A stretch of DNA of 5,480 bases from positions 1 through 5,480 of the forward strand of contig JACMJO010000174.1 of NCBI GenBank assembly GCA_014380605.1, written 5' to 3'. Within the stretch, counting starts at the first letter, position 1; each line of letters opens with the position of its first letter. Below are positions 1 to 5,480 of this stretch, piece by piece. Origin of the DNA: Fimbriimonadaceae bacterium (GTDB lineage Bacteria > Armatimonadota > Fimbriimonadia > Fimbriimonadales > Fimbriimonadaceae). The notes beneath the pieces were generated by a model. That model was not told where the DNA came from. It saw only the letters and a program-made list of their open reading frames with translations, and did no database searches. Both the position numbers and the translations under genes were made by a program.

Positions 1-1631
1 AACAGTGGTGTATGGGTTGCCAGAGTTCCTGGCCCGGTCGGAACGATCTTCTTTTTCGCTACCGATCCGGCAATGGCCAGGACCGGAACGACGAGCCAGA
101 AGCGCGAGAGCCACATGATGATGCCGCCCGCCCAGTTATGGAAAGGAACATTCGCGGAGTAGCCCGCAAAGGCCGACCCGTTGTTGTTCGCCATAGATGA
201 GTAGTTGTAAAGGACCTCGCTGAAGCCATGAATGCCCGAGTTGGCCATCCCCTTCGCGCCTTGGGTGACTCCAGCGTCAACCGAGGGCCACACAAAGCTA
301 AGGGCGGTTCCAAGCAAAACCAAACAACAGGGAATGAGGATCACCAGCGAAGCCATCTTCATCTCAAAAGGTTCGATCTTCTTGCCCAAGTATTCAGGCG
401 TTCGACCCACCATCAGGCCCGCGACGAAGACGGCGATGACGGCAAAGATCAACATTCCGTAAAGTCCCGATCCGGCCCCACCGAACACAACCTCGCCAAG
501 TTGCATCAGAACCATCGGCATCATGCCGCCCAGGGAGGTGTAGGAGTCGTGCATCGAATTAACGGAGCCATTGCTGGCGGCAGTCGTTGCGGTCGCCCAG
601 AGAGCCGAGTTCTCGATTCCAAAGCGGGCTTCTTTACCCTCCCAGTTAGCCGTCGTACTCAGACCCATCTCCTTGAACAAGGGGTTACCGGTCTGCTCTT
701 GGATGACCGTTGGTAGAAGGAAGAGCAACAGAAGCGCCGTCATGGCCGCGAGAACGGCCCATCCTTGCTTTTTGTCGCCGACCATCTTCCCGAAAGTCAC
801 ACAGAGTGCGGCTGGGATCAGAAGGATCGCCAGACATTGCAGGAAGTTGCTGGTAGGAGTCGGATTCTCCAGCGGATGTGCCGAATTCACATTGAAGAAT
901 CCGCCGCCGTTCGTTCCCAACTGCTTGATCGCGATCTGCGATGCAGCGGGGCCGAGAGCGATGGTCTGCTCCGTGGCCGGTTTTCCGTCGCCATCCTTCG
1001 TTGCCTGAACCAGTTCCGCCTTGGCGTAAGGGTTCAAGGTTTGCACCACGCCTTGGCTCATCAATCCAACGCTCAGAAGGATCGAGAGCGGCATCAGTAT
1101 GTAAACCGTCGAGCGGGTAAGGTCGACCCAAAAGTTACCGAGCGAAGTGCCTTCCTTGGTTCGGAATCCGCGGATTAGGGCCGCTAAGACCGCGATGCCC
1201 GTCGCCGCGCTCACGAAGTTTTGAACGGTCAGAGCCAGCATCTGAGTGAGGTAACTCATCGTCGCCTCGCCGCCGTAGCCTTGCCAGTTGGTGTTGGTGG
1301 CAAAACTGCTCGCGGTGTTAAACGAGGAGTCGGGAGTTACCGCCGCCATCTCGGCTGGATTCAACGGAAGCATGGTTTGGAAGCGCTGGAGCAGGTAGAC
1401 AACGACCGCGCCAAGAGCGCCGAAAAGAACGACGCTAATCGCATACTTCTTCCAATCCTGGCCCGAGTCCGGCTTAACGCCGGAAACCCGCAGGATTAGC
1501 TTTTCCAACCAACCAAAAACGGGGGTCAGAAAGGTCCGCTCACCCTCCAAAACCTTCGCCATGAATAGCCCCAACGGCTTGGCAAGGGCAAGCAGCACGA
1601 CGAGATAGAGAACAATTTGAAACCAACCCAT
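1..1631 (-). CDS. kdpA: Potassium-transporting ATPase, potassium-binding subunit KdpA (C-terminus beyond left edge)
   Basis: KdpA is the channel-like K+ binding subunit of the KdpFABC P-type ATPase. It sits in the inner membrane, selects K+ and passes it to KdpB, which hydrolyses ATP. The minus-strand frame is open from ATG (1629-1631) to the left edge, giving 543 complete codons; E. coli KdpA has 557 residues, so roughly the last helix is missing. All four pore-loop signatures of the superfamily of K+ transporters are visible: NTNWQ (113-117), GTNGGGFF (239-246), TTAASNG (349-355) followed by MHDS (360-363), and NNNGSAFAG (482-490). Hydrophobic helices are clear near 5-24, 62-82, 129-153, 174-192, 262-282, 291-310, 388-407, 427-449 and 502-523. 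E. coli has Cys in the third filter loop (ASCG) where this protein has Asn (ASNG); I recall Asn as also occurring in other bacterial KdpA. The start is supported by an SD at 1641-1647. It lies 3 bases after kdpF. Identity is very secure; kdpB and kdpC presumably follow to the left. Confidence 0.97.
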   Translation of the reverse strand, partial: MGWFQIVLYLVVLLALAKPLGLFMAKVLEGERTFLTPVFGWLEKLILRVSGVKPDSGQDWKKYAISVVLFGALGAVVVYLLQRFQTMLPLNPAEMAAVTPDSSFNTASSFATNTNWQGYGGEATMSYLTQMLALTVQNFVSAATGIAVLAALIRGFRTKEGTSLGNFWVDLTRSTVYILMPLSILLSVGLMSQGVVQTLNPYAKAELVQATKDGDGKPATEQTIALGPAASQIAIKQLGTNGGGFFNVNSAHPLENPTPTSNFLQCLAILLIPAALCVTFGKMVGDKKQGWAVLAAMTALLLLFLLPTVIQEQTGNPLFKEMGLSTTANWEGKEARFGIENSALWATATTAASNGSVNSMHDSYTSLGGMMPMVLMQLGEVVFGGAGSGLYGMLIFAVIAVFVAGLMVGRTPEYLGKKIEPFEMKMASLVILIPCCLVLLGTALSFVWPSVDAGVTQGAKGMANSGIHGFSEVLYNYSSMANNNGSAFAGYSANVPFHNWAGGIIMWLSRFWLVVPVLAIAGSVAKKKIVPTGPGTLATHTPL

Positions 1632-1634
1632 GGT

Positions 1635-1721
1635 TTAGAACCTCTCCGGCTTCAAGAGGGCCGCAAAAAGGTAGATGAGAAGGAGTAGGGCAAGGGTCCC
1701 CGCGATCCAGTAAAGACTCAC
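1635..1721 (-). CDS. kdpF: KdpF, small subunit of the KdpFABC potassium pump
   Basis: KdpF is a single-helix peptide that packs against KdpA and stabilises the KdpFABC complex; the E. coli protein has 29 residues. This frame encodes 28 residues with a GTG start (1719-1721). It begins (M)SLYWIAGTLALLLLIYLF and ends in the family's typical LLKPERF, followed by TAA. One hydrophobic helix covers about residues 3-22, with the basic/acidic KPER tail expected on the cytoplasmic side. An AGGAAAG SD lies 4 bases before the GTG. The start overlaps the stop of the preceding small gene in a GTGA arrangement, and the stop is 3 bases from kdpA, so the three genes look translationally coupled. Length, tail motif and position make this a confident call despite the small size. 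Confidence 0.93.
   Translation of the reverse strand: MSLYWIAGTLALLLLIYLFAALLKPERF
1641..1647 (-). promoter_or_regulatory. Ribosome binding site of kdpA
   Basis: On the minus strand the sequence reads GGAGAGG, 9 bases before the kdpA ATG. It lies inside the last codons of kdpF (Glu-Arg region), so kdpA translation is likely coupled to kdpF translation. It fixes the kdpA start at 1631. Confidence 0.7.
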
Positions 1722-1813
1722 GACGCTTTCCTGCCTAGCCGATCACAGCCGTGAATCAGCAGTATTGTCAATGCGCCCAGTCCGATGAATAGGCCGATCC
1801 CAACGAGATCCAT
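1718..1813 (-). CDS. Small single-helix membrane peptide heading the kdp operon
   Basis: A 31-residue reading frame starts MDLVGIGLFIGLGALTILLI, continues HGCDRLGRKAS, and stops with TGA (1718-1720). One uncharged helix spans about residues 3-20, with an acidic residue before it and a basic, Cys-containing tail (GCDRL, then R, K) after it, so the positive-inside rule puts the C-terminus in the cytoplasm. Its TGA overlaps the kdpF GTG by 4 bases (GTGA), the sort of overlap kept by translational coupling. From memory, similar peptides with an MD start and a GCDRL-like tail occur just before kdpF in several phyla, but I know of no assigned function and could not check this. ATG also occurs one codon earlier (1814-1816); I chose the second because MD is the start I expect. 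No strong SD is visible. The frame stays open upstream to an ATG at 1981, but that part is hydrophilic, unlike a membrane peptide, and overlaps the divergent reductase gene, so I do not include it. Confidence 0.62.
   Translation of the reverse strand: MDLVGIGLFIGLGALTILLIHGCDRLGRKAS
1726..1732 (-). promoter_or_regulatory. Ribosome binding site of kdpF
   Basis: The minus strand reads AGGAAAG, 4 bases before the GTG start codon at 1719-1721. It supports a GTG rather than an ATG start for kdpF. It lies within the 3' end of the upstream small gene. Confidence 0.65.
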
Positions 1814-1817
1814 CATG

Positions 1818-1845
1818 ATTTCAGGATTACCGGAAGCTAGGTCAA
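1818..1845 (-). promoter_or_regulatory. Candidate promoter of the kdp operon (weak)
   Basis: On the minus strand there is TTGACC (1840-1845, five of six matches to the sigma-70 -35 box), a 16-base spacer, and TGAAAT (1818-1823, four of six matches to the -10 box). Transcription from it would begin almost at the ATGATG of the small peptide, implying a very short or absent leader. Only the -35 box is convincing. kdp operons are usually switched on by the KdpD/KdpE two-component system, but neither gene is in the window. Confidence 0.25.
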
Positions 1846-1872
1846 CTCGGGGACAAGGCCAAGAGCTGGGCA

Positions 1873-1891
1873 TCAAGAATTCGTCAAGATT
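1873..1891. repeat. Short imperfect direct repeat, 11-base period, between the divergent units
   Basis: TCAAGAAT (1873-1880) is repeated as TCAAGATT (1884-1891), seven of eight positions matching, with an offset of 11 bases, about one helical turn. Tandem half-sites with this spacing are typical of OmpR-family response regulators, the family that includes KdpE. That gives a reason to note it, but two copies of 8 bases can arise by chance and the sequence does not resemble the AT-rich E. coli KdpE site. Confidence 0.2.
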
Positions 1892-1896
1892 GGAGG
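1892..1896 (+). promoter_or_regulatory. Shine-Dalgarno-like GGAGG upstream of the aldo/keto reductase
   Basis: GGAGG lies 17 bases before the chosen ATG (1914) and 11 bases before an in-frame TTG (1908). An ATG at 1898 is too close and out of frame. The spacing to ATG is longer than usual, so either TTG 1908 is the real start (adding two residues) or this motif is not the working ribosome site. It does not support the much longer open frame beginning at 1785. Confidence 0.35.
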
Positions 1897-1913
1897 TATG
1901 TTCTGCCTTGCCA

Positions 1914-2882
1914 ATGAACCCGTTTCCCCCTTTCAAGCAACTGAAGTCGGGCTCCAGAATCCCGGCTATTGGACTTGGCACGTTTGGATCCGATAAGTAT
2001 TCGCCTGATCAGGTAGCGGAGGCGGTCATTGGGGCAGCAGAGGTGGGCTATCGCCATTTTGATTGCGCGGCGGTCTATGGCAATGAGCGCGAGGTTGGCG
2101 GGGCTTTGCGGGCGATTGTGGGCAATGGGGTTGCTCGCGAAGACCTGTGGATCACATCGAAGCTATGGAACAACCGGCATGGCAACCCGGAGCGGGCTTG
2201 CGAGGAGTCGCTGGCGGACCTGGGGCTGGACTATTTGGACCTGTATCTGATCCACTGGCCGTTTCCGAACTACCACGCGCCGGGGGTCGATGTCTCGGCG
2301 CGGGACCCTCATGCCAAGCCTTATTCCCATGACGCCTACATGCAGACTTGGCGGGGGCTGGAGCGGCTGGCGAAGCGGGGCCTGGTGCGGGAGATCGGGA
2401 CGTCGAACATGACGATCTCGAAGCTGGCGGGCGTGTTGAGGGATGCGGAGATTCCGCCCGCAGCGAACGAGATGGAGTTGCATCCCCACTTCCAACAGCC
2501 TGAGTTGTTCGATTTTGTGGTGGCGAACGGCATTCTCCCGATCGGCTACTCGCCGTTGGGCTCGCCTAGTCGGCCGGCGAGGGATCGGACTCCGGAGGAC
2601 ACTTCGGACGTGGATGATCCGGTTATTTTGGAGATCGCGGAGCGGCGGGGGGTGTCTCCGGCAGCGGTTTGTATCATGTGGGCGGTTAGTCGGGGGCAGG
2701 TGGCGATTCCGTTTTCAGTCAAGAGGCATCAGTATGAGGAGAGCTTTGCGGCGGCTTGCGCGGATCCCCTTTCACCCGAGGAGATGGCCAGGATCGCAGG
2801 TATCAACCGGAATTGTCGGTTGATCAAGGGGCAAGTGTTCCTTTGGCCCGGGGCATCGGGTTGGGAAGATTTATGGGATTAG
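1914..2882 (+). CDS. Aldo/keto reductase family oxidoreductase
   Basis: This is an NAD(P)H-dependent, cytoplasmic (beta/alpha)8-barrel reductase of aldehydes, ketones or sugars, with 322 residues, the usual family length. The AKR catalytic tetrad is complete: Asp50 and Tyr55 (RHFDCAAVYGNERE), Lys83 (TSKLW) and His114 (LIHWPF). Other family signatures are IPAIGLGTFG (16-25), GTSNM (162-166) and NEMELHPHFQQ (185-195). The usual cofactor-phosphate motif IPKS with a following Arg appears as IPFSVKRHQYEES (265-277), so NADP versus NAD preference is unclear. The C-terminus ends in a Trp-rich segment (WEDLWD, 317-322). I chose ATG 1914 because the barrel begins directly after it; the frame stays open back to an ATG at 1785, but those residues do not look like AKR sequence and overlap the kdp leader region. 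Codons are strongly G-ended between about 2080 and 2760, more so than in the neighbours. The rhamnosidase starts 40 bases downstream, so a sugar-related substrate is possible but only inferred. Confidence 0.92.
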   Translation: MNPFPPFKQLKSGSRIPAIGLGTFGSDKYSPDQVAEAVIGAAEVGYRHFDCAAVYGNEREVGGALRAIVGNGVAREDLWITSKLWNNRHGNPERACEESLADLGLDYLDLYLIHWPFPNYHAPGVDVSARDPHAKPYSHDAYMQTWRGLERLAKRGLVREIGTSNMTISKLAGVLRDAEIPPAANEMELHPHFQQPELFDFVVANGILPIGYSPLGSPSRPARDRTPEDTSDVDDPVILEIAERRGVSPAAVCIMWAVSRGQVAIPFSVKRHQYEESFAAACADPLSPEEMARIAGINRNCRLIKGQVFLWPGASGWEDLWD

Positions 2883-2888
2883 GCATCC

Positions 2889-2915
2889 CTGACCGGCGTC
2901 CATAGCCTGTAGACT
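2889..2915 (+). promoter_or_regulatory. Candidate promoter giving a leaderless rhamnosidase transcript
   Basis: TAGACT (2910-2915) fits the TANNNT -10 pattern and ends 7 bases before the A of the rhamnosidase ATG, the distance at which transcription would start on the start codon itself. A weak -35-like CTGACC (2889-2894, four of six matches) lies 15 bases upstream of it. There is no real SD in front of the ATG, only GGCGGGG directly adjoining it. This geometry is known from leaderless genes, for example in Deinococcus. If it works, the rhamnosidase has its own promoter inside the 40-base gap. Confidence 0.35.
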
Positions 2916-2922
2916 GGCGGGG

Positions 2923-5480
2923 ATGCTTTCTGCACTTTTCCTGGCCGTTGTCGCCGCTCCGGGCACCCTTTTGCCCACCCACATGAGATGTGAGGCGGTC
3001 GTGAATCCCGTCGGCGTTGGCACCGCTGCTCCGCGGCTTAGCTGGAAATTGGCTCCGGCTCGACCCAATCTCTACAATCTAAGGCAGACCGGATATCGCG
3101 TTACGGTGGGAAGCAAGCCGCATACGTTCGACCTTTGGGACTCGGGAAAGGTCTCGTCCGATGAGACGATCAATGTCCGGTACTCAGGAAAGCCGCTTGC
3201 GTCAGGGCAAAAGGTTTGGTGGCGGGTGCAGGTGTTCGATCAGCGGGGTTCGGCATCTCCCTGGAGCAATCCGGCAACGTGGTCCGTGGGTTTGCTGAGA
3301 CCGGAGGATTGGAAGGGCAGGTGGATCGGATTTGATGCCCCCGCCCAGATCAAAGCGAACGCCGACCCTTATGCGGGAGCGAAGTGGATTTGGGGCTCGG
3401 CAGGTCGGAACTCTGTCTATTTCCAAAGGACGTTGACGGTCCGACCAGGGCTGACCAAGGCAACCATGCGGATGACGGCCGACGATCAGTTCTCCCTGAT
3501 CGTGAATGGGAAACAGATCGCGGCGAGCGACGGGAACACGGATGCATGGAGAAGGCCGGTAGTGGTCGCCTTGACCAAAGCTCTGACTTCCGGCGAGAAC
3601 ACAATCCACGTGCGAGCGACAAACGCGGGCGGAGAAGCCGCGCTCGTCGGGTCCCTTGAGCTAGTGTACGGAGCGACCAGCCAGCGGCTCTTGACCGATG
3701 AATTCTGGGAAGCGGCGGACTCAGAATCGTCGCCTTTTGCCCGAGCAAGGATCGTTCGAGAATATGGCGCGGGACCTTGGGGCAAGCTGGGGCAACAGGC
3801 ACTTCTCTTGCCACCGGCGCGAATGCTTCGGAAGGAATTCAACCTCGCCCAACCGATCAAACGGGCCACGCTGTACGGAACAGCGCTCGGTCTGCTCGAA
3901 CTGAGACTTAACGGCAAACAGATCAGCGACGAACTGTTCACTCCAGGTTGGACCGACTATGCCAAGCGGGTCTATGTTCGAGGATACGACGTCACAAAGA
4001 ATCTGCGACGGGGCCAGAACGCAGTCGGAGCTTTGATCGGCGATGGCTGGTATGCGGGGTACGTTGGGTTTGGGAACCAGCGACACCACTATGGTTCCAA
4101 GATTCGGGCCAATGTACAACTCGACATTGAGTTCTTGGATGGCTCCAAAACGACGGTCGCGAGCGACCCGACTTGGCAGGCATCGACCGGGCCAATCCTT
4201 GAGTCCGACTTCTTGATGGGCGAGCAGTACGATGCTCGGTTGGAGAAGTCGGGCTGGGATATGCCCAACTACAAGGGAACTGGTTGGCAGGCGGTTTCGA
4301 TCGGGTCGGAAATGAATCCCAAGATCGAGCCGTTCAACGGACAGCCGGTTCGCCCCTATGCGACCCTACGGGCGAAGACGATCAAGCAAACGGGCGACGA
4401 CACCTATGTTCTCGACCTCGGCCAAAACTTGGCGGGGTTTGCTCGACTGAGAGCGACCGGAAAGGCGGGGCAGAAGATCACGCTGCGGTTTGCGGAGCGC
4501 CTCAATCCCGATGGGACTATCTATGTAACGAACCTTCGAGCGGCACGGTGTATCGACACTTACACCTTCAAGGGTGGAGCAACGGAGACTTGGGAGCCAA
4601 GGTTCACCTTCCACGGCTTCCAATACATCGAAGTGAAGGGCCTTGGCCGGAAGCCTACGGTGGACGAGGTGGTTGGCGTCGCGATTAGCAGCGACACTCC
4701 CGACACCGGCAAGATCATCACGAGCGATCCAATGATCAATAAACTAGTGAGCAACGCCTGGTGGACTCAGCGGATGAACTTTATCGACATCCCAACTGAC
4801 TGTCCTCAGCGCGACGAGCGGTTGGGTTGGACGGGGGATGCGCAGGCTTATGTGCGCACAGCCTCGATGCTGACCGACGTTCAGCCATTCTTCACCAAGT
4901 GGCTGATCACGCTCGACGATGCTCAAAGAGCCGACGGCCAATTCCCAACGGTGGCGCCGTTAAAGGTCTCCAGCGACGATGGCGGTCCGGCTTGGGCGGA
5001 TGCAGGAGTGATCTGCCCTTGGGAGATCTATAACGTCTACGGAGACAAAGAGCTTTTGGCTCGCCACTACCCGCAGATGAAGAAGTTCATCGAATTCATG
5101 GTGAAGCGCTCCACGCCGGACCTTCTCCCTCCGCCATCGTTCCACTGCTTTGGCGATTGGCTGAATATCAATGCCAATACGCCACCGGTGGTGATCTACA
5201 CTGCCTACTTCGCTGGTTCGACACGGATCGTCGCCGATGCCGCGAGGGCGCTTGGCAAGGATGAGGAGGCCCGAAAGTACGACGCGCTTTACAATCGAGT
5301 TCGCGCAACGTTCCTCAAGAACTATGTTGCCGTAGATGGCGTGGTGGCGGGCAATACGCAATGTGCGTACATCCTTGCGTTGGCGTTCGACCTGATTCCG
5401 GAAGAGAACGGATTACGGCAAAAAGCGGCCAACCTCCTGGTCGCGGATATCGAAAAGCGAGGCTGGCACCTTTCGACCGG
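2923..5480 (+). CDS. Family 78 glycoside hydrolase, alpha-L-rhamnosidase (C-terminus beyond right edge)
   Basis: GH78 enzymes remove terminal alpha-L-rhamnose from polysaccharides and glycosides with inversion. The frame is open from ATG 2923 to the right edge, 852 complete codons; the family usually reaches about 1,000 residues or more. Visible order: a short hydrophobic N-terminus (2-12) that may be a signal peptide but lacks basic residues; an Ig/fibronectin-like domain (about 22-125) with NPVGVGTAAPRLSW; a beta-sandwich (about 155-270) opening with AKWIWG and containing TADDQFSLIVNG; the rhamnosidase N domain (about 300-480) with GDGWYAG (373-379); a second beta domain (about 490-585) with DLGQN (498-502), AERLNPDG (524-531) and FHGFQYIEV; then the (alpha/alpha)6 catalytic barrel. 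The hallmark TDCPQRDERLGWTGDA holds Asp626, Glu632 (matching general acid Glu636 of Streptomyces SaRha78A), Trp636 and Asp639. GDWL (744-747) and GNTQ (810-813) also fit. The catalytic base (Glu895 in SaRha78A) and the C-terminal beta domain should lie beyond the window. Upstream in frame a TGA at 2890-2892 limits the start. It follows the reductase by 40 bases. Confidence 0.95.
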   Translation, partial: MLSALFLAVVAAPGTLLPTHMRCEAVVNPVGVGTAAPRLSWKLAPARPNLYNLRQTGYRVTVGSKPHTFDLWDSGKVSSDETINVRYSGKPLASGQKVWWRVQVFDQRGSASPWSNPATWSVGLLRPEDWKGRWIGFDAPAQIKANADPYAGAKWIWGSAGRNSVYFQRTLTVRPGLTKATMRMTADDQFSLIVNGKQIAASDGNTDAWRRPVVVALTKALTSGENTIHVRATNAGGEAALVGSLELVYGATSQRLLTDEFWEAADSESSPFARARIVREYGAGPWGKLGQQALLLPPARMLRKEFNLAQPIKRATLYGTALGLLELRLNGKQISDELFTPGWTDYAKRVYVRGYDVTKNLRRGQNAVGALIGDGWYAGYVGFGNQRHHYGSKIRANVQLDIEFLDGSKTTVASDPTWQASTGPILESDFLMGEQYDARLEKSGWDMPNYKGTGWQAVSIGSEMNPKIEPFNGQPVRPYATLRAKTIKQTGDDTYVLDLGQNLAGFARLRATGKAGQKITLRFAERLNPDGTIYVTNLRAARCIDTYTFKGGATETWEPRFTFHGFQYIEVKGLGRKPTVDEVVGVAISSDTPDTGKIITSDPMINKLVSNAWWTQRMNFIDIPTDCPQRDERLGWTGDAQAYVRTASMLTDVQPFFTKWLITLDDAQRADGQFPTVAPLKVSSDDGGPAWADAGVICPWEIYNVYGDKELLARHYPQMKKFIEFMVKRSTPDLLPPPSFHCFGDWLNINANTPPVVIYTAYFAGSTRIVADAARALGKDEEARKYDALYNRVRATFLKNYVAVDGVVAGNTQCAYILALAFDLIPEENGLRQKAANLLVADIEKRGWHLST

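Noticed and set aside
228..1178. Plus-strand open frames of 137-162 codons opposite kdpA
   Set aside because: The minus strand encodes KdpA with all its pore motifs across this region; the plus-strand frames have the composition of antisense shadows.
1785..1913. N-terminal extension of the reductase frame back to an ATG at 1785
   Set aside because: The 43 extra residues are not AKR-like, overlap the small kdp peptide on the other strand, and the barrel begins immediately after the ATG at 1914.
1817..1981. Longer version of the small kdp peptide starting at 1981 (87 residues)
   Set aside because: The extra part is hydrophilic, antisense to the reductase start, and unlike a Kdp membrane peptide; it is probably an open-frame accident.
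2881..2907. Possible terminator hairpin after the reductase
   Set aside because: Only about 4 bases (AGGC / GCCT) can pair across a long loop and no T-run follows.
3202..4195. Several overlapping minus-strand open frames of 67-154 codons opposite the rhamnosidase
   Set aside because: They lie fully within a well-recognised coding gene, are Arg/Pro/Ser-rich as expected for shadows of GC-rich coding sequence, and match no family I recognise.
1..5480. Mobile elements, CRISPR arrays, tRNA/rRNA genes, phage or defence genes
   Set aside because: No terminal inverted repeats, transposase, regularly spaced repeats or RNA-like stretches were seen, and nearly all sequence is accounted for by the five genes.

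Overview
The window shows two transcription units facing away from each other. It is almost entirely coding, GC-rich, and carries no sign of mobile DNA, CRISPR, tRNA or rRNA. The left third (minus strand, 1-1813) is the front of a Kdp high-affinity potassium uptake operon. In transcription order it holds a 31-residue single-helix peptide, then kdpF (28 residues, GTG start), then kdpA, which runs off the left edge about one transmembrane helix before its expected end. The first two genes overlap by 4 bases, and kdpF and kdpA are 3 bases apart, so this is one tightly coupled unit. kdpB and kdpC would be expected outside the window to the left.

The right two thirds (plus strand) hold an aldo/keto reductase of 322 residues (1914-2882). 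After a 40-base gap comes a large secreted or periplasmic-type GH78 alpha-L-rhamnosidase (2923 to the right edge, 852 residues visible). The rhamnosidase has the general-acid motif but is cut by the window edge before the expected position of the catalytic base. About 100 bases separate the two units. This spacer holds a good Shine-Dalgarno-like GGAGG, a weak promoter candidate toward kdp, and a short direct repeat with an 11-base period.

The kdp genes handle K+ import under potassium limitation. The rhamnosidase points to use of rhamnose-containing plant or microbial polysaccharides or glycosides. The reductase could act on a sugar or aldehyde, but nothing in the sequence fixes its substrate. 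No functional link between the kdp side and the sugar side is evident beyond adjacency.

The organism is probably a GC-rich, free-living, polysaccharide-using soil-type bacterium. The small-peptide/KdpF/KdpA order, the GH78 architecture and a -10-like element right at the rhamnosidase start would suit groups such as Armatimonadota (Fimbriimonadia), Acidobacteriota or Planctomycetota/Verrucomicrobiota. That is a guess, and the window contains no phylogenetic marker that settles it. I do not see a novel multi-gene system here. The points most worth a second look are the tiny peptide at the head of the kdp operon and the apparently leaderless or SD-poor starts.
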